DNA of 64,000 nt from Polynucleobacter sinensis (lineage in GTDB: Bacteria; Pseudomonadota; Gammaproteobacteria; Burkholderiales; Burkholderiaceae), in NCBI RefSeq assembly GCF_001595985.1, contig NZ_LOJJ01000018.1:62001-126000 (forward strand), in the 5' to 3' direction. Each line of letters begins with the position of its first letter. The stretch's first letter is position 1. Below the pieces are notes generated by a model that saw only the letters and a list, made by a program, of their open reading frames with translations, ran no database searches and had not been told where the DNA came from. Positions 37,315 to 46,492 of this stretch are shown here, in pieces. Both the position numbers and the translations under genes were made by a program.

Positions 37315-37784
37315 TATCAATTTGTAGTGAAGTTAAAGACAAAATCTTGTATTCAGTTGATTCGATAGCCTTAATCCTATGTTCTGATTTAGATGCATTG
37401 AGCGCGCTTATGGATGCGGCAAATAGCCGGCCGATAAGAATCCTGGCGACCTCTGAACTAAGTAGATTTCTCTAATATAGATAGTGCTGATTAGATGGGT
37501 CGATAAAGCAGCCACAATAGCTCGACCTGATAAAAGAAAGGCTGACATTAGAGCGATTTGAGCTAGGTGGGTGATATTGTGGATATCGGTAGGCATTTTT
37601 AGCTTGTCTTTTGGCGCCATTAATTTAGTAAATGATAGCTTACCCTATTGGTTGAAATAACGTTTAGTTTTGTTTTTTTGAATTAAACAATGCCCACCTT
37701 AGGATAGTTATTGATCGTTTTTTTTCGGGGACGGAAATCATTCCCCCAAATTTAAGATTGACTCCCACTTGGGCTCAAGTCAGA
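37315..37784. other. Intergenic region without a supported gene
   Basis: These 470 bases separate the VOC/monooxygenase operon from the 3' end of the amidohydrolase gene and should contain the VOC promoter. A 70-codon minus-strand frame (37408-37620) has no ribosome site or recognisable family. A GC-rich hairpin around 37727-37746 lacks a T-run. Nothing else was recognised. Confidence 0.5.
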
Positions 37785-39515
37785 TTAGTTTGATGTATAG
37801 ACTTCTCTGCCGCCAACGATTGTTTTGAGAGCCTTTATATCCTTGAGATTTTCTTTGGGTATCTGGAAGATATTCTGGGAGAGAACTGTCATGTCAGCAT
37901 ATTTGCCAACTTCAATGCTGCCTTTTTGTTGATCTTCGCCAATAGCCTTAGCTGGCCAGATAGTCCACATCCGCAAGGCATCCCGAACTGAGATAGCCTC
38001 TTGGGGTTCAAAGATTCCCATATCAGACTGTCGAGTCACCGTTGCGTACATCGCCTTGAAGGGATCAATGTTTCCCAGATAAATTCCGGTCATATCTGTG
38101 CTGGCTGCGGGTTCTAAACCTGCATTTATTAAGGTCTTGAATTGGTAGCCAGTCTTGGCACGCTGTACACCCATATTTTCATAGTCCGCATTAACGAGTT
38201 CTAAAAGCCAAATTGGTTGGGTTGAAAAATGAAAGCGTGATTTTTTAAGTACTTGCCCTCTTTTTAATTGTTCTGGACTAAGTTGAAACATGCCAAAGTG
38301 CTCGATACGTTTAATCGTATTGGTTTGTTGATTTTTCGATAGGGCTTCATAAGCATTGAGGCCAATATCTATAGCGGCATCTCCGGAGCAATGCAGCATA
38401 CTGACTTTGTTGTTTTGATTTGCCAATTTAGAAAATTGATTGGCCAAAGCTTGATCGGTCACCAGAGTGCCTCTACCTCCTGGCGGGTCTGTATCCATGA
38501 CGCCAACGTAGGGCTCATACATATAGCCGGTGCGACAATCATTTTCACCATCAACCCAGGCCTTAATAGCGCCAAAGCGGTAGTAAGCAGAATTCGCTTT
38601 AGCAGGCATCTCAAAAACACTTAAGTCTTGAGGCATGCCCGCACCGTTTGGGGCAGCCCAAACCGATGCTGTATATCGAATATTGGGAGTGGGGGTGCTA
38701 AGCGAAACACTTTGCATGATGGGTATGGCTGCCGCTGGAGTAATTGCCATTACTGAGGTGAAGCCATAAGAGTTCCAGAATTTGGCGATATCAGTTGCAT
38801 AGTATCGAGCAATCTCTTGAGGCGTAGGGCTACCTGGAATATCGCCCATGCCGTCGGTAATGACGCCATTGGGCTCACCATTTTTATCGGCGAGTACGCC
38901 AGCGCCATGAGGCAGTTTTGTCACCCCTTTTTTAACTCCCATCTTTGCTAGAGCGGCGCTATTGGCAATGGCCATGTGTGCGCCATTAGCCATGATCACC
39001 GGGTTATTTGGCGCCACTTGATCTAATTCAGCTTTGCTTGGCAGACGTTTTTCGGAGAACTTATTTTCGCTAGCTGAAACGCCTGCCACATAAATCCATT
39101 GATCACGCGGCGTTGATTGAACACGCTTTGCGATATTTTCCAATGCCTGTTTGACTGATGGCGTGCCTGGGTAGCGAGCATCGACCCAAACCTCTTTAAG
39201 CCAAATAGTTTCCATTGGATGTGTATGCGCATCAACAAAACCCGGCACCACTAATTGTTGATTCAGGTTAACTACTTTGGTATCGGGACCTATAAAGGAT
39301 TTGATTTTTTGATCAGATCCTATAGCAATGAATTTCTCATTCTTTACGGCGACAGCGTTCGCTTTGGGTTGTCGTTGGTTCAGTGTTTCAATTTGCCCAT
39401 TAATGAAAACGACATCCGCTTTCTCGCCAGCATAAATTGACTGACAAAAAAATAGCAAACACGAATATAGGCTCATGGAAATGAGTAGTGTGATTTTTCT
39501 TGATTTGCCAGTCAT
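37785..39515 (-). CDS. Exported amidohydrolase (Amidohydrolase_3 / YtcJ-like)
   Basis: A 576-residue protein starting at the ATG at 39515 after AGAGG; a longer frame to 39551 adds 12 residues before the signal sequence. Hydrophobic residues 7-27 ending IYAGEKADVV form a signal peptide, so it is periplasmic or envelope-bound. The metal motif is HTHP in FVDAHTHPMETIW and a second metal site is in LHCSGDAAID. The family hydrolyses N-acyl or cyclic amide bonds. A paralogue lies at 41499, with two outer-membrane protein genes between them. Confidence 0.88.
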   Translation of the reverse strand: MTGKSRKITLLISMSLYSCLLFFCQSIYAGEKADVVFINGQIETLNQRQPKANAVAVKNEKFIAIGSDQKIKSFIGPDTKVVNLNQQLVVPGFVDAHTHPMETIWLKEVWVDARYPGTPSVKQALENIAKRVQSTPRDQWIYVAGVSASENKFSEKRLPSKAELDQVAPNNPVIMANGAHMAIANSAALAKMGVKKGVTKLPHGAGVLADKNGEPNGVITDGMGDIPGSPTPQEIARYYATDIAKFWNSYGFTSVMAITPAAAIPIMQSVSLSTPTPNIRYTASVWAAPNGAGMPQDLSVFEMPAKANSAYYRFGAIKAWVDGENDCRTGYMYEPYVGVMDTDPPGGRGTLVTDQALANQFSKLANQNNKVSMLHCSGDAAIDIGLNAYEALSKNQQTNTIKRIEHFGMFQLSPEQLKRGQVLKKSRFHFSTQPIWLLELVNADYENMGVQRAKTGYQFKTLINAGLEPAASTDMTGIYLGNIDPFKAMYATVTRQSDMGIFEPQEAISVRDALRMWTIWPAKAIGEDQQKGSIEVGKYADMTVLSQNIFQIPKENLKDIKALKTIVGGREVYTSN

Positions 39516-39830
39516 GAGATAAACCTCTTTTTTGGGAAGTGTGCAGATCAACTTACTTTGAATCTTACCCCCTACTTTGGCACAGTTTCATCATGGATAA
39601 CAGTATCTACTTTTTGATCACGATGCGATGGTTTTTCTAAGGAGCGGTTTTTGTCTATATAGGCCTAAAAAGCTGTCGCGGATTGAATTCAGTGCCGATC
39701 CTAGGTTTTCTAAAGGCAGGCCCCCATCAGCAATGGTGGGGGCTTTCGCATTATTGGGGATTGCGATAGCTTATTTGGGTTGATAAAACTATAAAATGAG
39801 CCTCTATACCAATTTATAACCCTAGTTAAT
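39516..39830. other. Divergent promoter region of amidohydrolase and outer-membrane genes
   Basis: These 315 bases separate a minus-strand amidohydrolase from the plus-strand outer-membrane genes. The only structure seen is the hairpin at 39720-39743. A possible plus-strand promoter (TTGCGA, 17 bases, TAAAAC) lies just before the gene at 39831. No open frame with family likeness was found. Confidence 0.45.
39720..39746 (+). terminator. Orphan terminator-like hairpin
   Basis: GCCCCCATC pairs with GGTGGGGGC (one G-T wobble) around loop AGCAAT, followed by TTT. No plus-strand gene ends nearby; the closest upstream plus-strand stop is at 35585. It may end a small RNA or act in the leader of the outer-membrane gene, if that transcript starts upstream. 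Confidence 0.4.
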
Positions 39831-40622
39831 ATGAAAAATATCTTTTTAGTAATTGCTTCCTTATTTGTAATGCTGACATCAGCAGGGTTTGCTCAGGCTG
39901 CCGATGAATCAAATCCCATCCCCGCAGTTTCGGAGGCATGGCGTTTCGAGGTCACCCCCTATCTTTGGGCGCCTGGTATTAAAGGTACCCTGGGTTTAGA
40001 TAATGGCTTAGCTAAATCGGCTGATTTCACATCAACTGATGTGGTTAATAATCTGAAGTCGGGCGGCATGATTTCGGCTGAAGCGCACAAGGGTCAATGG
40101 GGTCTGATGGGAGATATAGTCTCGGCCACATTGCAAAAATCAGGTGCAATTCCAGTTCAGGGCGGTACTGCTACTCTCGGCGATAAGGTTACCTTGCAAC
40201 AAACAATCTTAACTGGCCTTGCTACTTATACCGTTCTTAATAATAAAGATGCGTATGTCGATGCCTTGCTTGGTGTGCGCGCAATTTACGCTACAGCGAC
40301 TGTCAATGTAAACGTGGTAGGCACTCCTTACAAGGCCTCAATCGCCAAGACCAGTTCTACAGTTGATCCAATTGTTGGAGCAAAAGGTCGCTATCGCATT
40401 GCAGACTCGACTTGGTATTTGCCTTTCTATGCAGATATTGGTAGTGGGGGCGGCACTACAAACTTAACTTGGCAAGCAATGGCCGGCATCGGGAAAACAT
40501 TCAATCAATTGATTGATGCTTCCTTAACATATCGTGCCTTGTATTACGACATGAAAGATGGCGGCGTTTTGCAAAAGACGACCATGCTCGGGCCGCAAGT
40601 TGCCGTTACATTTAAATTTTAA
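39831..40622 (+). CDS. Predicted outer-membrane beta-barrel protein
   Basis: A 263-residue protein with a signal peptide (about 1-24, AQAADE junction). The mature chain WRFEVTPYLWAPGIKGTLGL is followed by alternating polar/hydrophobic strands and ends in TFKF, a C-terminal Phe as expected for BAM substrates. It probably forms a small barrel of 10-12 strands. No named family is certain. It is 13 bases before a second barrel-type gene and in the same operon as an exported amidohydrolase, so a role in access of substrate to that enzyme is plausible. Confidence 0.75.
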   Translation: MKNIFLVIASLFVMLTSAGFAQAADESNPIPAVSEAWRFEVTPYLWAPGIKGTLGLDNGLAKSADFTSTDVVNNLKSGGMISAEAHKGQWGLMGDIVSATLQKSGAIPVQGGTATLGDKVTLQQTILTGLATYTVLNNKDAYVDALLGVRAIYATATVNVNVVGTPYKASIAKTSSTVDPIVGAKGRYRIADSTWYLPFYADIGSGGGTTNLTWQAMAGIGKTFNQLIDASLTYRALYYDMKDGGVLQKTTMLGPQVAVTFKF

Positions 40623-40635
40623 GTAGGACCTTATT

Positions 40636-41475
40636 ATGTATATGAGCAAAGTTTCAAGATGGGTTTTTCTCCTACTGTTGTCTAGTTATTTGCCCGCCCT
40701 GGTCTTTGCTCAGAGTACTGCAGCTAGTTCTAACCCTGCTACCCAGCCGGCAGAAACTCCGCAGGATATTGCTAAGAAATTGGCTAATCCGATTGCCAAT
40801 ATGATTTCTGTGCCGCTCCAGTATCAATTTAGTCGTGGGACCGGGTTTAACCAAGCGGGATCAATGCAAACACTCCTGTTTCAGCCCGTGATGCCATTTA
40901 ACTTAAGTGGTGGTGATACTTTTATTGTTCGTCCCATCGTTGCTGGTGCCAGGGAGGTGAATGTCAATGGTTACTCAGGATATGGAGTTGCTAGTGTCAC
41001 TATTGAATCTTTTTATGCGCCCAATACCAATTCTTCTTGGATTTGGGGTGTTGGTCCTTATGCGCAATCACCTTCTGGTAATAGCGGTAAGTTCGGCTCA
41101 CAACAAACGGGTGCAGGTGTCACAGGCGTTGTTTTAAATCGTAGCGGTCCTTGGACTTACGGTTTATTGGGTTATCAGTCATGGAGCATGGGCGGTAATC
41201 CAGCATTCGGTACGCAAAATAATCTATATGGTCAGCCATTCGTGGCATACACCAATAAAGATGCCTGGACCTATACCGCCAATATGCAAGCACTCTATAA
41301 CTACGACGCACGCCGCACTTCAAACCCTCTCTATGTTGGCGTTTCTAAATTAGTAGAGTTTGATGGGGTGCCCGTTTCTTTTGGTGCGGGCCCCATGTAT
41401 TACGTAAGCAATACCCCTGGCGGACCTTCGGGCTGGGGCGCTCGTGCGACAGCTACTGTAGTCATTCTGAAGTAA
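40636..41475 (+). CDS. Predicted outer-membrane protein, phenol-degradation MetA-like
   Basis: A 279-residue protein with a signal peptide (about 1-26, VFAQ junction), then a low-complexity linker rich in S, T, P and A (residues 27-45). The beta-strand-rich mature domain contains SVPLQYQFSRGTGF. The pattern and length resemble outer-membrane proteins of the MetA/transporter group found near aromatic degradation genes. The protein encoded at 51338 has a similar layout. It is followed 23 bases later by the second amidohydrolase gene. Confidence 0.7.
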   Translation: MYMSKVSRWVFLLLLSSYLPALVFAQSTAASSNPATQPAETPQDIAKKLANPIANMISVPLQYQFSRGTGFNQAGSMQTLLFQPVMPFNLSGGDTFIVRPIVAGAREVNVNGYSGYGVASVTIESFYAPNTNSSWIWGVGPYAQSPSGNSGKFGSQQTGAGVTGVVLNRSGPWTYGLLGYQSWSMGGNPAFGTQNNLYGQPFVAYTNKDAWTYTANMQALYNYDARRTSNPLYVGVSKLVEFDGVPVSFGAGPMYYVSNTPGGPSGWGARATATVVILK

Positions 41476-41498
41476 TCCATTTTCACTAAGGAATTGAT

Positions 41499-43202
41499 AT
41501 GAAATTCACACCAAAATTACTGGCCACATTATTAATGGCCCAGTGCGCGATAACTTTTGCCAAAGGCAATGCTGATACTATTTTTTATGGCGGCCCTATT
41601 GTTACTGTGAATGCGAAGAACGAAGAAGTTCAGGCGCTTGCAGTTCAGAACGGCAAGATCGTAGCTGTTGGTTCAAAAGATGCTGTGACTAAAGATTGGC
41701 AGGCTGCCACCACCAAAGTGATTGATCTGCAAGGTCAGACTCTAATGCCTGGTTTCGTAGAGCCACATGTCCACATTATTGTGACTTCAGTATTTGAGGG
41801 CTTGGGTTTGAACCTGAGTAACTTTACATTGCCCTATGACACGAAGGCGACCTTGATTGCAAAGATGAAGGCACACCTCAAAACAATTCCACAGGGAGGT
41901 TGGCTGTTTGGATTTGGTGTGGATCCGTCGCGCACAAGCCCTTTTATGGCAGAGTTAACTGCGGACGATTTAGATCAGGTATCTAAAGATGTTCCCATTT
42001 TCATCGTTAATCAATCTGGCCATATTGGCTATGTGAATCATAAAGCTTTAGAGCTTGCGGGAGTGACTGATAAGACGCCTAATCCCCCAGGTGGCGGTAT
42101 TTTCGTTAAGGATGCTAAAGGCAGGCTTACTGGTAAGTTAGTAGAGCCACCTTCTTATTTGCCATTTATGGCAAAGATGCCCAATCCAACTGAAGCCCAA
42201 TTGTTTGGCGCCATTCAGGGAACAATGAAGAAAATTGCGTCGACAGGAGTGACAACTGCCTCGGATATGAGTGTTGGCGGTAATTTTGGCGTTGATAAGG
42301 AAGTTGCAATCTATAAGGCGATTTTTGCAAAGAATCAATCTCCTATTAGAGTTCGCGGTTACTTATTCAGCGAAACTTTACCTGCTGGATATAACGCCAT
42401 TAAGCCCAATGAAGGTGATGACCAATTGCGTTTCATTGGCATCAAATATATTTCTGATGGCTCAACTCAAGGTTTGACTGCGGCTTTGAAAGATCCTTAT
42501 ACCTATCCAAAAAATTCAAAGTGGACCGGTGCTCTGAATTTCAAAGATGCTGATATTTATGCCTCCATGAAGTCTTACTTTGATCAAGGCTGGCAAATTT
42601 CTACACACTCCAATGGTGATAAGGCCATTGATCAGGCTCTTGGTAGTTACTCCAAGCTGTTGGCGGGCAACCCTAAGCCGCAAGAGCGTCGTTTGCGTAT
42701 TGAGCATTTCACGGTGAATAATGAGTCTCAGGTGAAAAAGGCTGTTCAGTTGGGGGTGGTACCAAGTTTTACTATTGGCCACGTAGATTATTGGGGTGCT
42801 GCCTTTAATGATCATATTATTGGACCAGAGCGCGCAAAGCGTATTGACCCTGCGGGCGACTTTAAACGCGCTGGTGCAAAGTTTACGCTTCATAGCGACA
42901 CCCCAGTTTCTAATGTTGGACCTCTAAATTACATTAGCGAAGAGGTAACGCGTTTATGGCAACTGCCTCCACAAAAGGTGTTGGGGCCCGATCAATCCGT
43001 TTCTGTTGATGATGCTATTCGTGCTGTCACCATTGATGCCGCCTATCAAATTTTTGCCGACAATATTGTTGGCAGCCTTGAAGTTGGTAAGCAAGCCGAC
43101 TTGGTGATTCTCGAAAAGAACCCACGCAAGACTCCCCCAGCGGAAATTCGTAATATTAAGGTGAAAGAGACTTGGGTAGATGGCAAAAAGCAGATTTTGT
43201 AA
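41499..43202 (+). CDS. Exported amidohydrolase (Amidohydrolase_3 / YtcJ-like), paralogue
   Basis: A 567-residue protein with a signal peptide (about 1-21, FAKG junction). The metal motif is HVHI in FVEPHVHIIVTS and the second-site motif is THSNGDKAID. The late Asp is in LHSDTPVSN. It is similar in order and length to the amidohydrolase on the other side of the barrel genes, so the pair arose by duplication. The active-site surroundings differ (HTHP vs HVHI, LHCSGD vs THSNGD), so substrates may differ. The operon is closed by a strong terminator. Confidence 0.88.
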   Translation: MKFTPKLLATLLMAQCAITFAKGNADTIFYGGPIVTVNAKNEEVQALAVQNGKIVAVGSKDAVTKDWQAATTKVIDLQGQTLMPGFVEPHVHIIVTSVFEGLGLNLSNFTLPYDTKATLIAKMKAHLKTIPQGGWLFGFGVDPSRTSPFMAELTADDLDQVSKDVPIFIVNQSGHIGYVNHKALELAGVTDKTPNPPGGGIFVKDAKGRLTGKLVEPPSYLPFMAKMPNPTEAQLFGAIQGTMKKIASTGVTTASDMSVGGNFGVDKEVAIYKAIFAKNQSPIRVRGYLFSETLPAGYNAIKPNEGDDQLRFIGIKYISDGSTQGLTAALKDPYTYPKNSKWTGALNFKDADIYASMKSYFDQGWQISTHSNGDKAIDQALGSYSKLLAGNPKPQERRLRIEHFTVNNESQVKKAVQLGVVPSFTIGHVDYWGAAFNDHIIGPERAKRIDPAGDFKRAGAKFTLHSDTPVSNVGPLNYISEEVTRLWQLPPQKVLGPDQSVSVDDAIRAVTIDAAYQIFADNIVGSLEVGKQADLVILEKNPRKTPPAEIRNIKVKETWVDGKKQIL

Positions 43203-43247
43203 TATGCCGTTTTCTCCGCCTTCTCTTTTGAGGGTGGATTCCTCATT

Positions 43248-43278
43248 AAAAACACCAGCCCCTCGGTTGGTGTTTTTT
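43248..43278 (+). terminator. Intrinsic terminator of the outer-membrane/amidohydrolase operon
   Basis: AAAAACACCAGCC pairs with GGTTGGTGTTTTT (one G-T wobble) and a further T-run follows. It lies 45 bases after the amidohydrolase stop and 33 bases before the end of the convergent HNH gene. Confidence 0.88.
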
Positions 43279-43310
43279 TGCCCTTAATCTCAGGCCGCTT
43301 CGTGGATTTA

Positions 43311-43652
43311 TTATTTCAAGCGCGTGCTTTTTCGAACCTTCTCATAAAAATGATGGGGTTTAGTTCTGACCCAAGCGATAAATTTAGCCATCTCGGGATG
43401 TTCCTTGAGGTGCGACGCGTTATTGAATTCGCGAGCTAGCTCATTTTCACTAAAGAGGGCGTGTATTTGTCTATGACAGATGCGGTGAAGGTATTCGGTT
43501 GTTTTTCCACCTTTGGATTTAGGAATTAAGTGATGCGCATCCTTTTGTGCCTCTGGAATGGGGCGTTCACAGATAGGGCAGATTGTGTCTGGGATTTTTG
43601 AATGGAGACTAGGCTCAAGTGAAATGAGCTTCTGACGAATTTTTCCAATCAT
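43311..43652 (-). CDS. HNH endonuclease-domain protein
   Basis: A 113-residue protein with the zinc pair C-P-I-C (CPICERPIP), the HHLIPKSKGG active-site strand and a closing HRICHRQIHA helix, all elements of an HNH nuclease. No helicase, methylase or toxin-system gene is adjacent. Such stand-alone HNH proteins are common in betaproteobacteria and often have unknown or repair-related roles. It is divergent from the DUF2805/photolyase operon across 93 bases. Confidence 0.88.
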   Translation of the reverse strand: MIGKIRQKLISLEPSLHSKIPDTICPICERPIPEAQKDAHHLIPKSKGGKTTEYLHRICHRQIHALFSENELAREFNNASHLKEHPEMAKFIAWVRTKPHHFYEKVRKSTRLK

Positions 43653-43745
43653 GGGATGCTTAAACTCAAATACTCGCTCTTGGTCAAAAATGCATTTCCC
43701 AATGAATGGGCTAGCACCAGTTTAGTAAAAAAGTCTTAAACTTGC

Positions 43746-44018
43746 ATGGTGTCAAAATTCTCCCCAAAACTGCTCTCGGCTTCAGATATATCCCGCTTGA
43801 TTGAAATGGCTTGGGAGGATCGAACCCCCTTTGATGCGATCGAAAAATCGTTTGGCCTCTCAGAATCTCAGGTAATTCAATTAATGCGGCATGAGCTCAA
43901 GCGTGGCTCCTTTGAGTTATGGCGTAAGCGGGTGACTGGAAGGGTAACTAAGCATGTTGCCTTGCGTAGCAAGTTAGTTGATCGTGCTTATTGCCCAACC
44001 CAATATAAGCATAAATGA
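43746..44018 (+). CDS. TIGR03643 / DUF2805 small protein
   Basis: A 90-residue basic protein. ISRLIEMAWEDRTPFDAIEK and FGLSESQVIQLMRHELKRGS form the helix-turn-helix-like core of the family, ending in RVTKH. The family is often encoded next to cryptochrome/photolyase genes, as here; the stop overlaps the photolyase start by 4 bases (ATGA). Function unknown; DNA binding is suggested only by the fold-like pattern. Confidence 0.85.
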   Translation: MVSKFSPKLLSASDISRLIEMAWEDRTPFDAIEKSFGLSESQVIQLMRHELKRGSFELWRKRVTGRVTKHVALRSKLVDRAYCPTQYKHK

Positions 44019-45550
44019 GCGTGCCCAAAAGACTTGTCTTGGTGCTAGGCGATCAGCTAGACCTAGAAAGCGCAACTCTTAAAGACTTTAACTTTAAGAC
44101 CGATCAAGTCATCATGATTGAATCGGCGCCCGAGGCTCAGCACGTTTGGTCGCATAAAGCCAAAATTGCTCTTTTTTTATCCGCGATGAGGCATTTTTCG
44201 CAGTCTTTAAAAGCCCTTGGCTATCCGGTGATTTATATCGAGCATTCGCTGCTGTCGATAGTGGAATCTTTGAGGGAGGAGATCCGAAAAGGCGGCATTA
44301 CTCATTTAGTTTGTACAGAGCCTGGGGAGTGGCGCTTAAGGCAGCAAATTGAACTCTTAGCAAGCGAGTTGCAGATTGAGCTTGATATGCGTGAAGATAA
44401 TCATTTCTTTTGTTCGCACTCAGAGTTTATCGATTGGGTTGCAGATAAAAAAGAGCTACGGTTGGAATATTTTTATCGCTTGATGCGCAAAAGACATCAT
44501 ATTTTAGTAGACGCTGAAGGTAATCCTGAAGGTGGGCAATGGAATTTTGATCAGGATAATCGCAAACCTTATTCTAAAAAGGGGCCTGGAATAATTGAGG
44601 CGCCGGTTGAATTTACTCCCGATGCCATTACGCAGGAGGTGATTGCGTTTGTTCAGAAGGCTTATGCCAATCACCCAGGGTCATTAGACAGGTTTGCTTG
44701 GCCCGTAACACGTAAGGAGGCCCTGGAGGGGCTTCATTACTTTGTCGAATATCGCTTAAGAAACTTTGGCATTTTTCAGGATGCAATGTGGACTGATACT
44801 CCGTTTGGTTGGCATTCCATTCTCTCAAGCTCTCTTAATTTGAAGTTGCTCAATCCTCGTGAAGTGATAGCCGCAGCTTTACTTGCCTGGAAAAAATACT
44901 CTCTAGATTTATCGACGATCGAAGGATTTATACGTCAAATCTTGGGTTGGCGAGAGTTTGTGAGAGGTATGTATTACTTGGATATGCCAAAGATGGCTCA
45001 GGATAATTATTACGATCATCAAAGATCATTGCCAAAGTGGTACTGGTCTGGTCAAACTCAAATGGCTTGCATGGCCGATGCTATTGGTCAAACTCTACAG
45101 TATGGCTATGCCCATCACATTCAAAGGTTGATGGTTACTGGTAACTTCGCACTGCTTGCGGAAATTTTGCCGGCAGAGGTGTGTGATTGGTATTTGGCGA
45201 TTTATGTAGACGCTATTGAGTGGGTGGAGCTTCCTAACACAGCGGGCATGGCTTTATTTGCTAATGGCGGACGGTTTACTAGTAAGCCATACATTGCTAG
45301 CGGCGCCTACATTAAGCGCATGAGTAATTACTGTGAAGCGTGCCAATATAAGCCTGACATTCGCTTTGGCGAGAGGGCTTGCCCAGTAACAAATCTCTAT
45401 TGGAATTTCCTCATTAAGCATCGTGATCAGTTTGAGGCAAGCCCTCGCACCCGTTTGATGACAGCAAACTTAAAGCGAATTAGCGAAGAAGACCAGGCAT
45501 CGATTGTTCTACATGCTCAGCATATTTTGAACCACTTGGATGATCTCTAG
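44015..45550 (+). CDS. FeS-containing cryptochrome/photolyase (FeS-BCP, PhrB type)
   Basis: A 511-residue flavoprotein of the bacterial (6-4) photolyase / CryB branch. The N-terminal Rossmann domain starts VLVLGDQLDLES. The FAD domain includes GWREFVRGMYY and YGYAHHIQRLM with the two neighbouring active-site His (H367, H368). Four Cys that should hold a [4Fe-4S] cluster are at C352, C440, C443 and C456, the same spacing as in Agrobacterium PhrB. It should repair UV (6-4) photoproducts using light. It is coupled to DUF2805 and followed by DUF2256, a frequent trio in proteobacteria. Confidence 0.95.
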   Translation: MSVPKRLVLVLGDQLDLESATLKDFNFKTDQVIMIESAPEAQHVWSHKAKIALFLSAMRHFSQSLKALGYPVIYIEHSLLSIVESLREEIRKGGITHLVCTEPGEWRLRQQIELLASELQIELDMREDNHFFCSHSEFIDWVADKKELRLEYFYRLMRKRHHILVDAEGNPEGGQWNFDQDNRKPYSKKGPGIIEAPVEFTPDAITQEVIAFVQKAYANHPGSLDRFAWPVTRKEALEGLHYFVEYRLRNFGIFQDAMWTDTPFGWHSILSSSLNLKLLNPREVIAAALLAWKKYSLDLSTIEGFIRQILGWREFVRGMYYLDMPKMAQDNYYDHQRSLPKWYWSGQTQMACMADAIGQTLQYGYAHHIQRLMVTGNFALLAEILPAEVCDWYLAIYVDAIEWVELPNTAGMALFANGGRFTSKPYIASGAYIKRMSNYCEACQYKPDIRFGERACPVTNLYWNFLIKHRDQFEASPRTRLMTANLKRISEEDQASIVLHAQHILNHLDDL

Positions 45551-45558
45551 GGTTGCTT

Positions 45559-45717
45559 ATGGGAACATCATTTAAAGGTAACAAAAGTTTTTTGCCGAGC
45601 AAGATTTGTGTAGCTTGTCACCGAGAAATGGTTTGGAGAAGGTCTTGGGCCAAGAATTGGGATTCGGTCAAATATTGCTCTGATGCATGTCGAAAGAAGG
45701 GCTCTAAGTCAAATTGA
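45559..45717 (+). CDS. DUF2256 small zinc-ribbon-like protein
   Basis: A 52-residue protein with two Cys pairs, KICVAC (C17, C20) and YCSDAC (C40, C44), spaced by the WRRSWAKNWDSVKYC block typical of DUF2256. It starts 8 bases after the photolyase stop, as in other photolyase operons. The role is unknown; the Cys pattern suggests metal binding. It was found by direct reading because it is shorter than 60 codons. Confidence 0.88.
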   Translation: MGTSFKGNKSFLPSKICVACHREMVWRRSWAKNWDSVKYCSDACRKKGSKSN

Positions 45718-45735
45718 TGGGGTTTAACTAGACCT

Positions 45736-46473
45736 TCACCAGGGTAAATTTTCGCCTGAGTAACTTAGAAAGCTACCTGAGTCCTCTGACTTTAGATTCT
45801 GAATGACTCGCCACATATCGGATGCTGCGACACTGGCGGGTCTACCAATTTGTTCGCCTCGAAATGGTTTTGACAGCCTTGAGTTAACGGTTCCTGGGTG
45901 CATGGCGATTAAGGCTGTGTTGGATTTTGTCCGGGCAAACTCAATTGATGCGGTTTTAATGATCATGTTGAGTGCGGCTTTAGATGCTCTGTAGCTGTAC
46001 CAACCACCAAGTCGATTGTCTTCAATGCTACCCACTTTGGCCGAGAGGGTTACCATGATGCTGCTTTTGGGGTCGAGAAGTTTTGAGAAGTGACGAATGG
46101 TTAAGGCTGGACCAATAGTATTGATTTTCATGAGCTCTGAGAGTTGCTCAGCATTTAAGTCTTCTAACCGCTTCTCAGGCATCCAGCTATCTGAATGCAG
46201 CACCCCAACTGTGTTGATAATGAATTGAAACGGCCCCTGAGAGGCAAGTGCGGTCGCGCAGGCCTCGATTGAATCTGAATATTGATAATCAAGACTTGGA
46301 TCTGAGTGGCGGTGAACCCCAACAACCCCTGCACACGCAGGGTCATTGCTTAGGAGTTCCACAAAAGCTGCCCCAATAGTGCCAGAAGAGCCTATGACTA
46401 ATGCGCGAAAAGGGCTTGGAAGTAGGGTCAAGGTGGATTTCAAAGTTGGTGTGCTTCCAAACAGTTTATTCAA
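45736..46473 (-). CDS. SDR-family oxidoreductase (photolyase-cluster type)
   Basis: A 245-residue short-chain dehydrogenase. The cofactor motif GSSGTIG is at residues 28-34 and the catalytic YxxxK appears as YRASK in GWYSYRASKAALNM. The frame has no upstream ATG; TTG at 46473 is the longest start, but it lies only 19 bases from the ATG of the divergent DCC gene, so an internal start is possible. SDRs of this type occur in clusters with photolyase, DUF3833 and chalcone-isomerase-like genes linked to light or singlet-oxygen stress. Confidence 0.83.
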   Translation of the reverse strand: MNKLFGSTPTLKSTLTLLPSPFRALVIGSSGTIGAAFVELLSNDPACAGVVGVHRHSDPSLDYQYSDSIEACATALASQGPFQFIINTVGVLHSDSWMPEKRLEDLNAEQLSELMKINTIGPALTIRHFSKLLDPKSSIMVTLSAKVGSIEDNRLGGWYSYRASKAALNMIIKTASIEFARTKSNTALIAMHPGTVNSRLSKPFRGEQIGRPASVAASDMWRVIQNLKSEDSGSFLSYSGENLPW

Positions 46474-46492
46474 TAAGTCTTACACTTGCTTG

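Noticed and set aside
37408..37620. 70-codon minus-strand open frame in the gap before the VOC gene
   Set aside because: No ribosome site, no recognised family and no operon link; long frames arise by chance at this length.
43311..43652. HNH gene as part of a defence system or mobile element
   Set aside because: No methylase, helicase, integrase or repeat flanks it, and the neighbours are ordinary metabolic and repair genes.
46346..46492. Longer start for the DCC-family gene
   Set aside because: The extra 49 residues lie over the opposite SDR gene and have no family likeness; the ATG at 46493 gives normal length.
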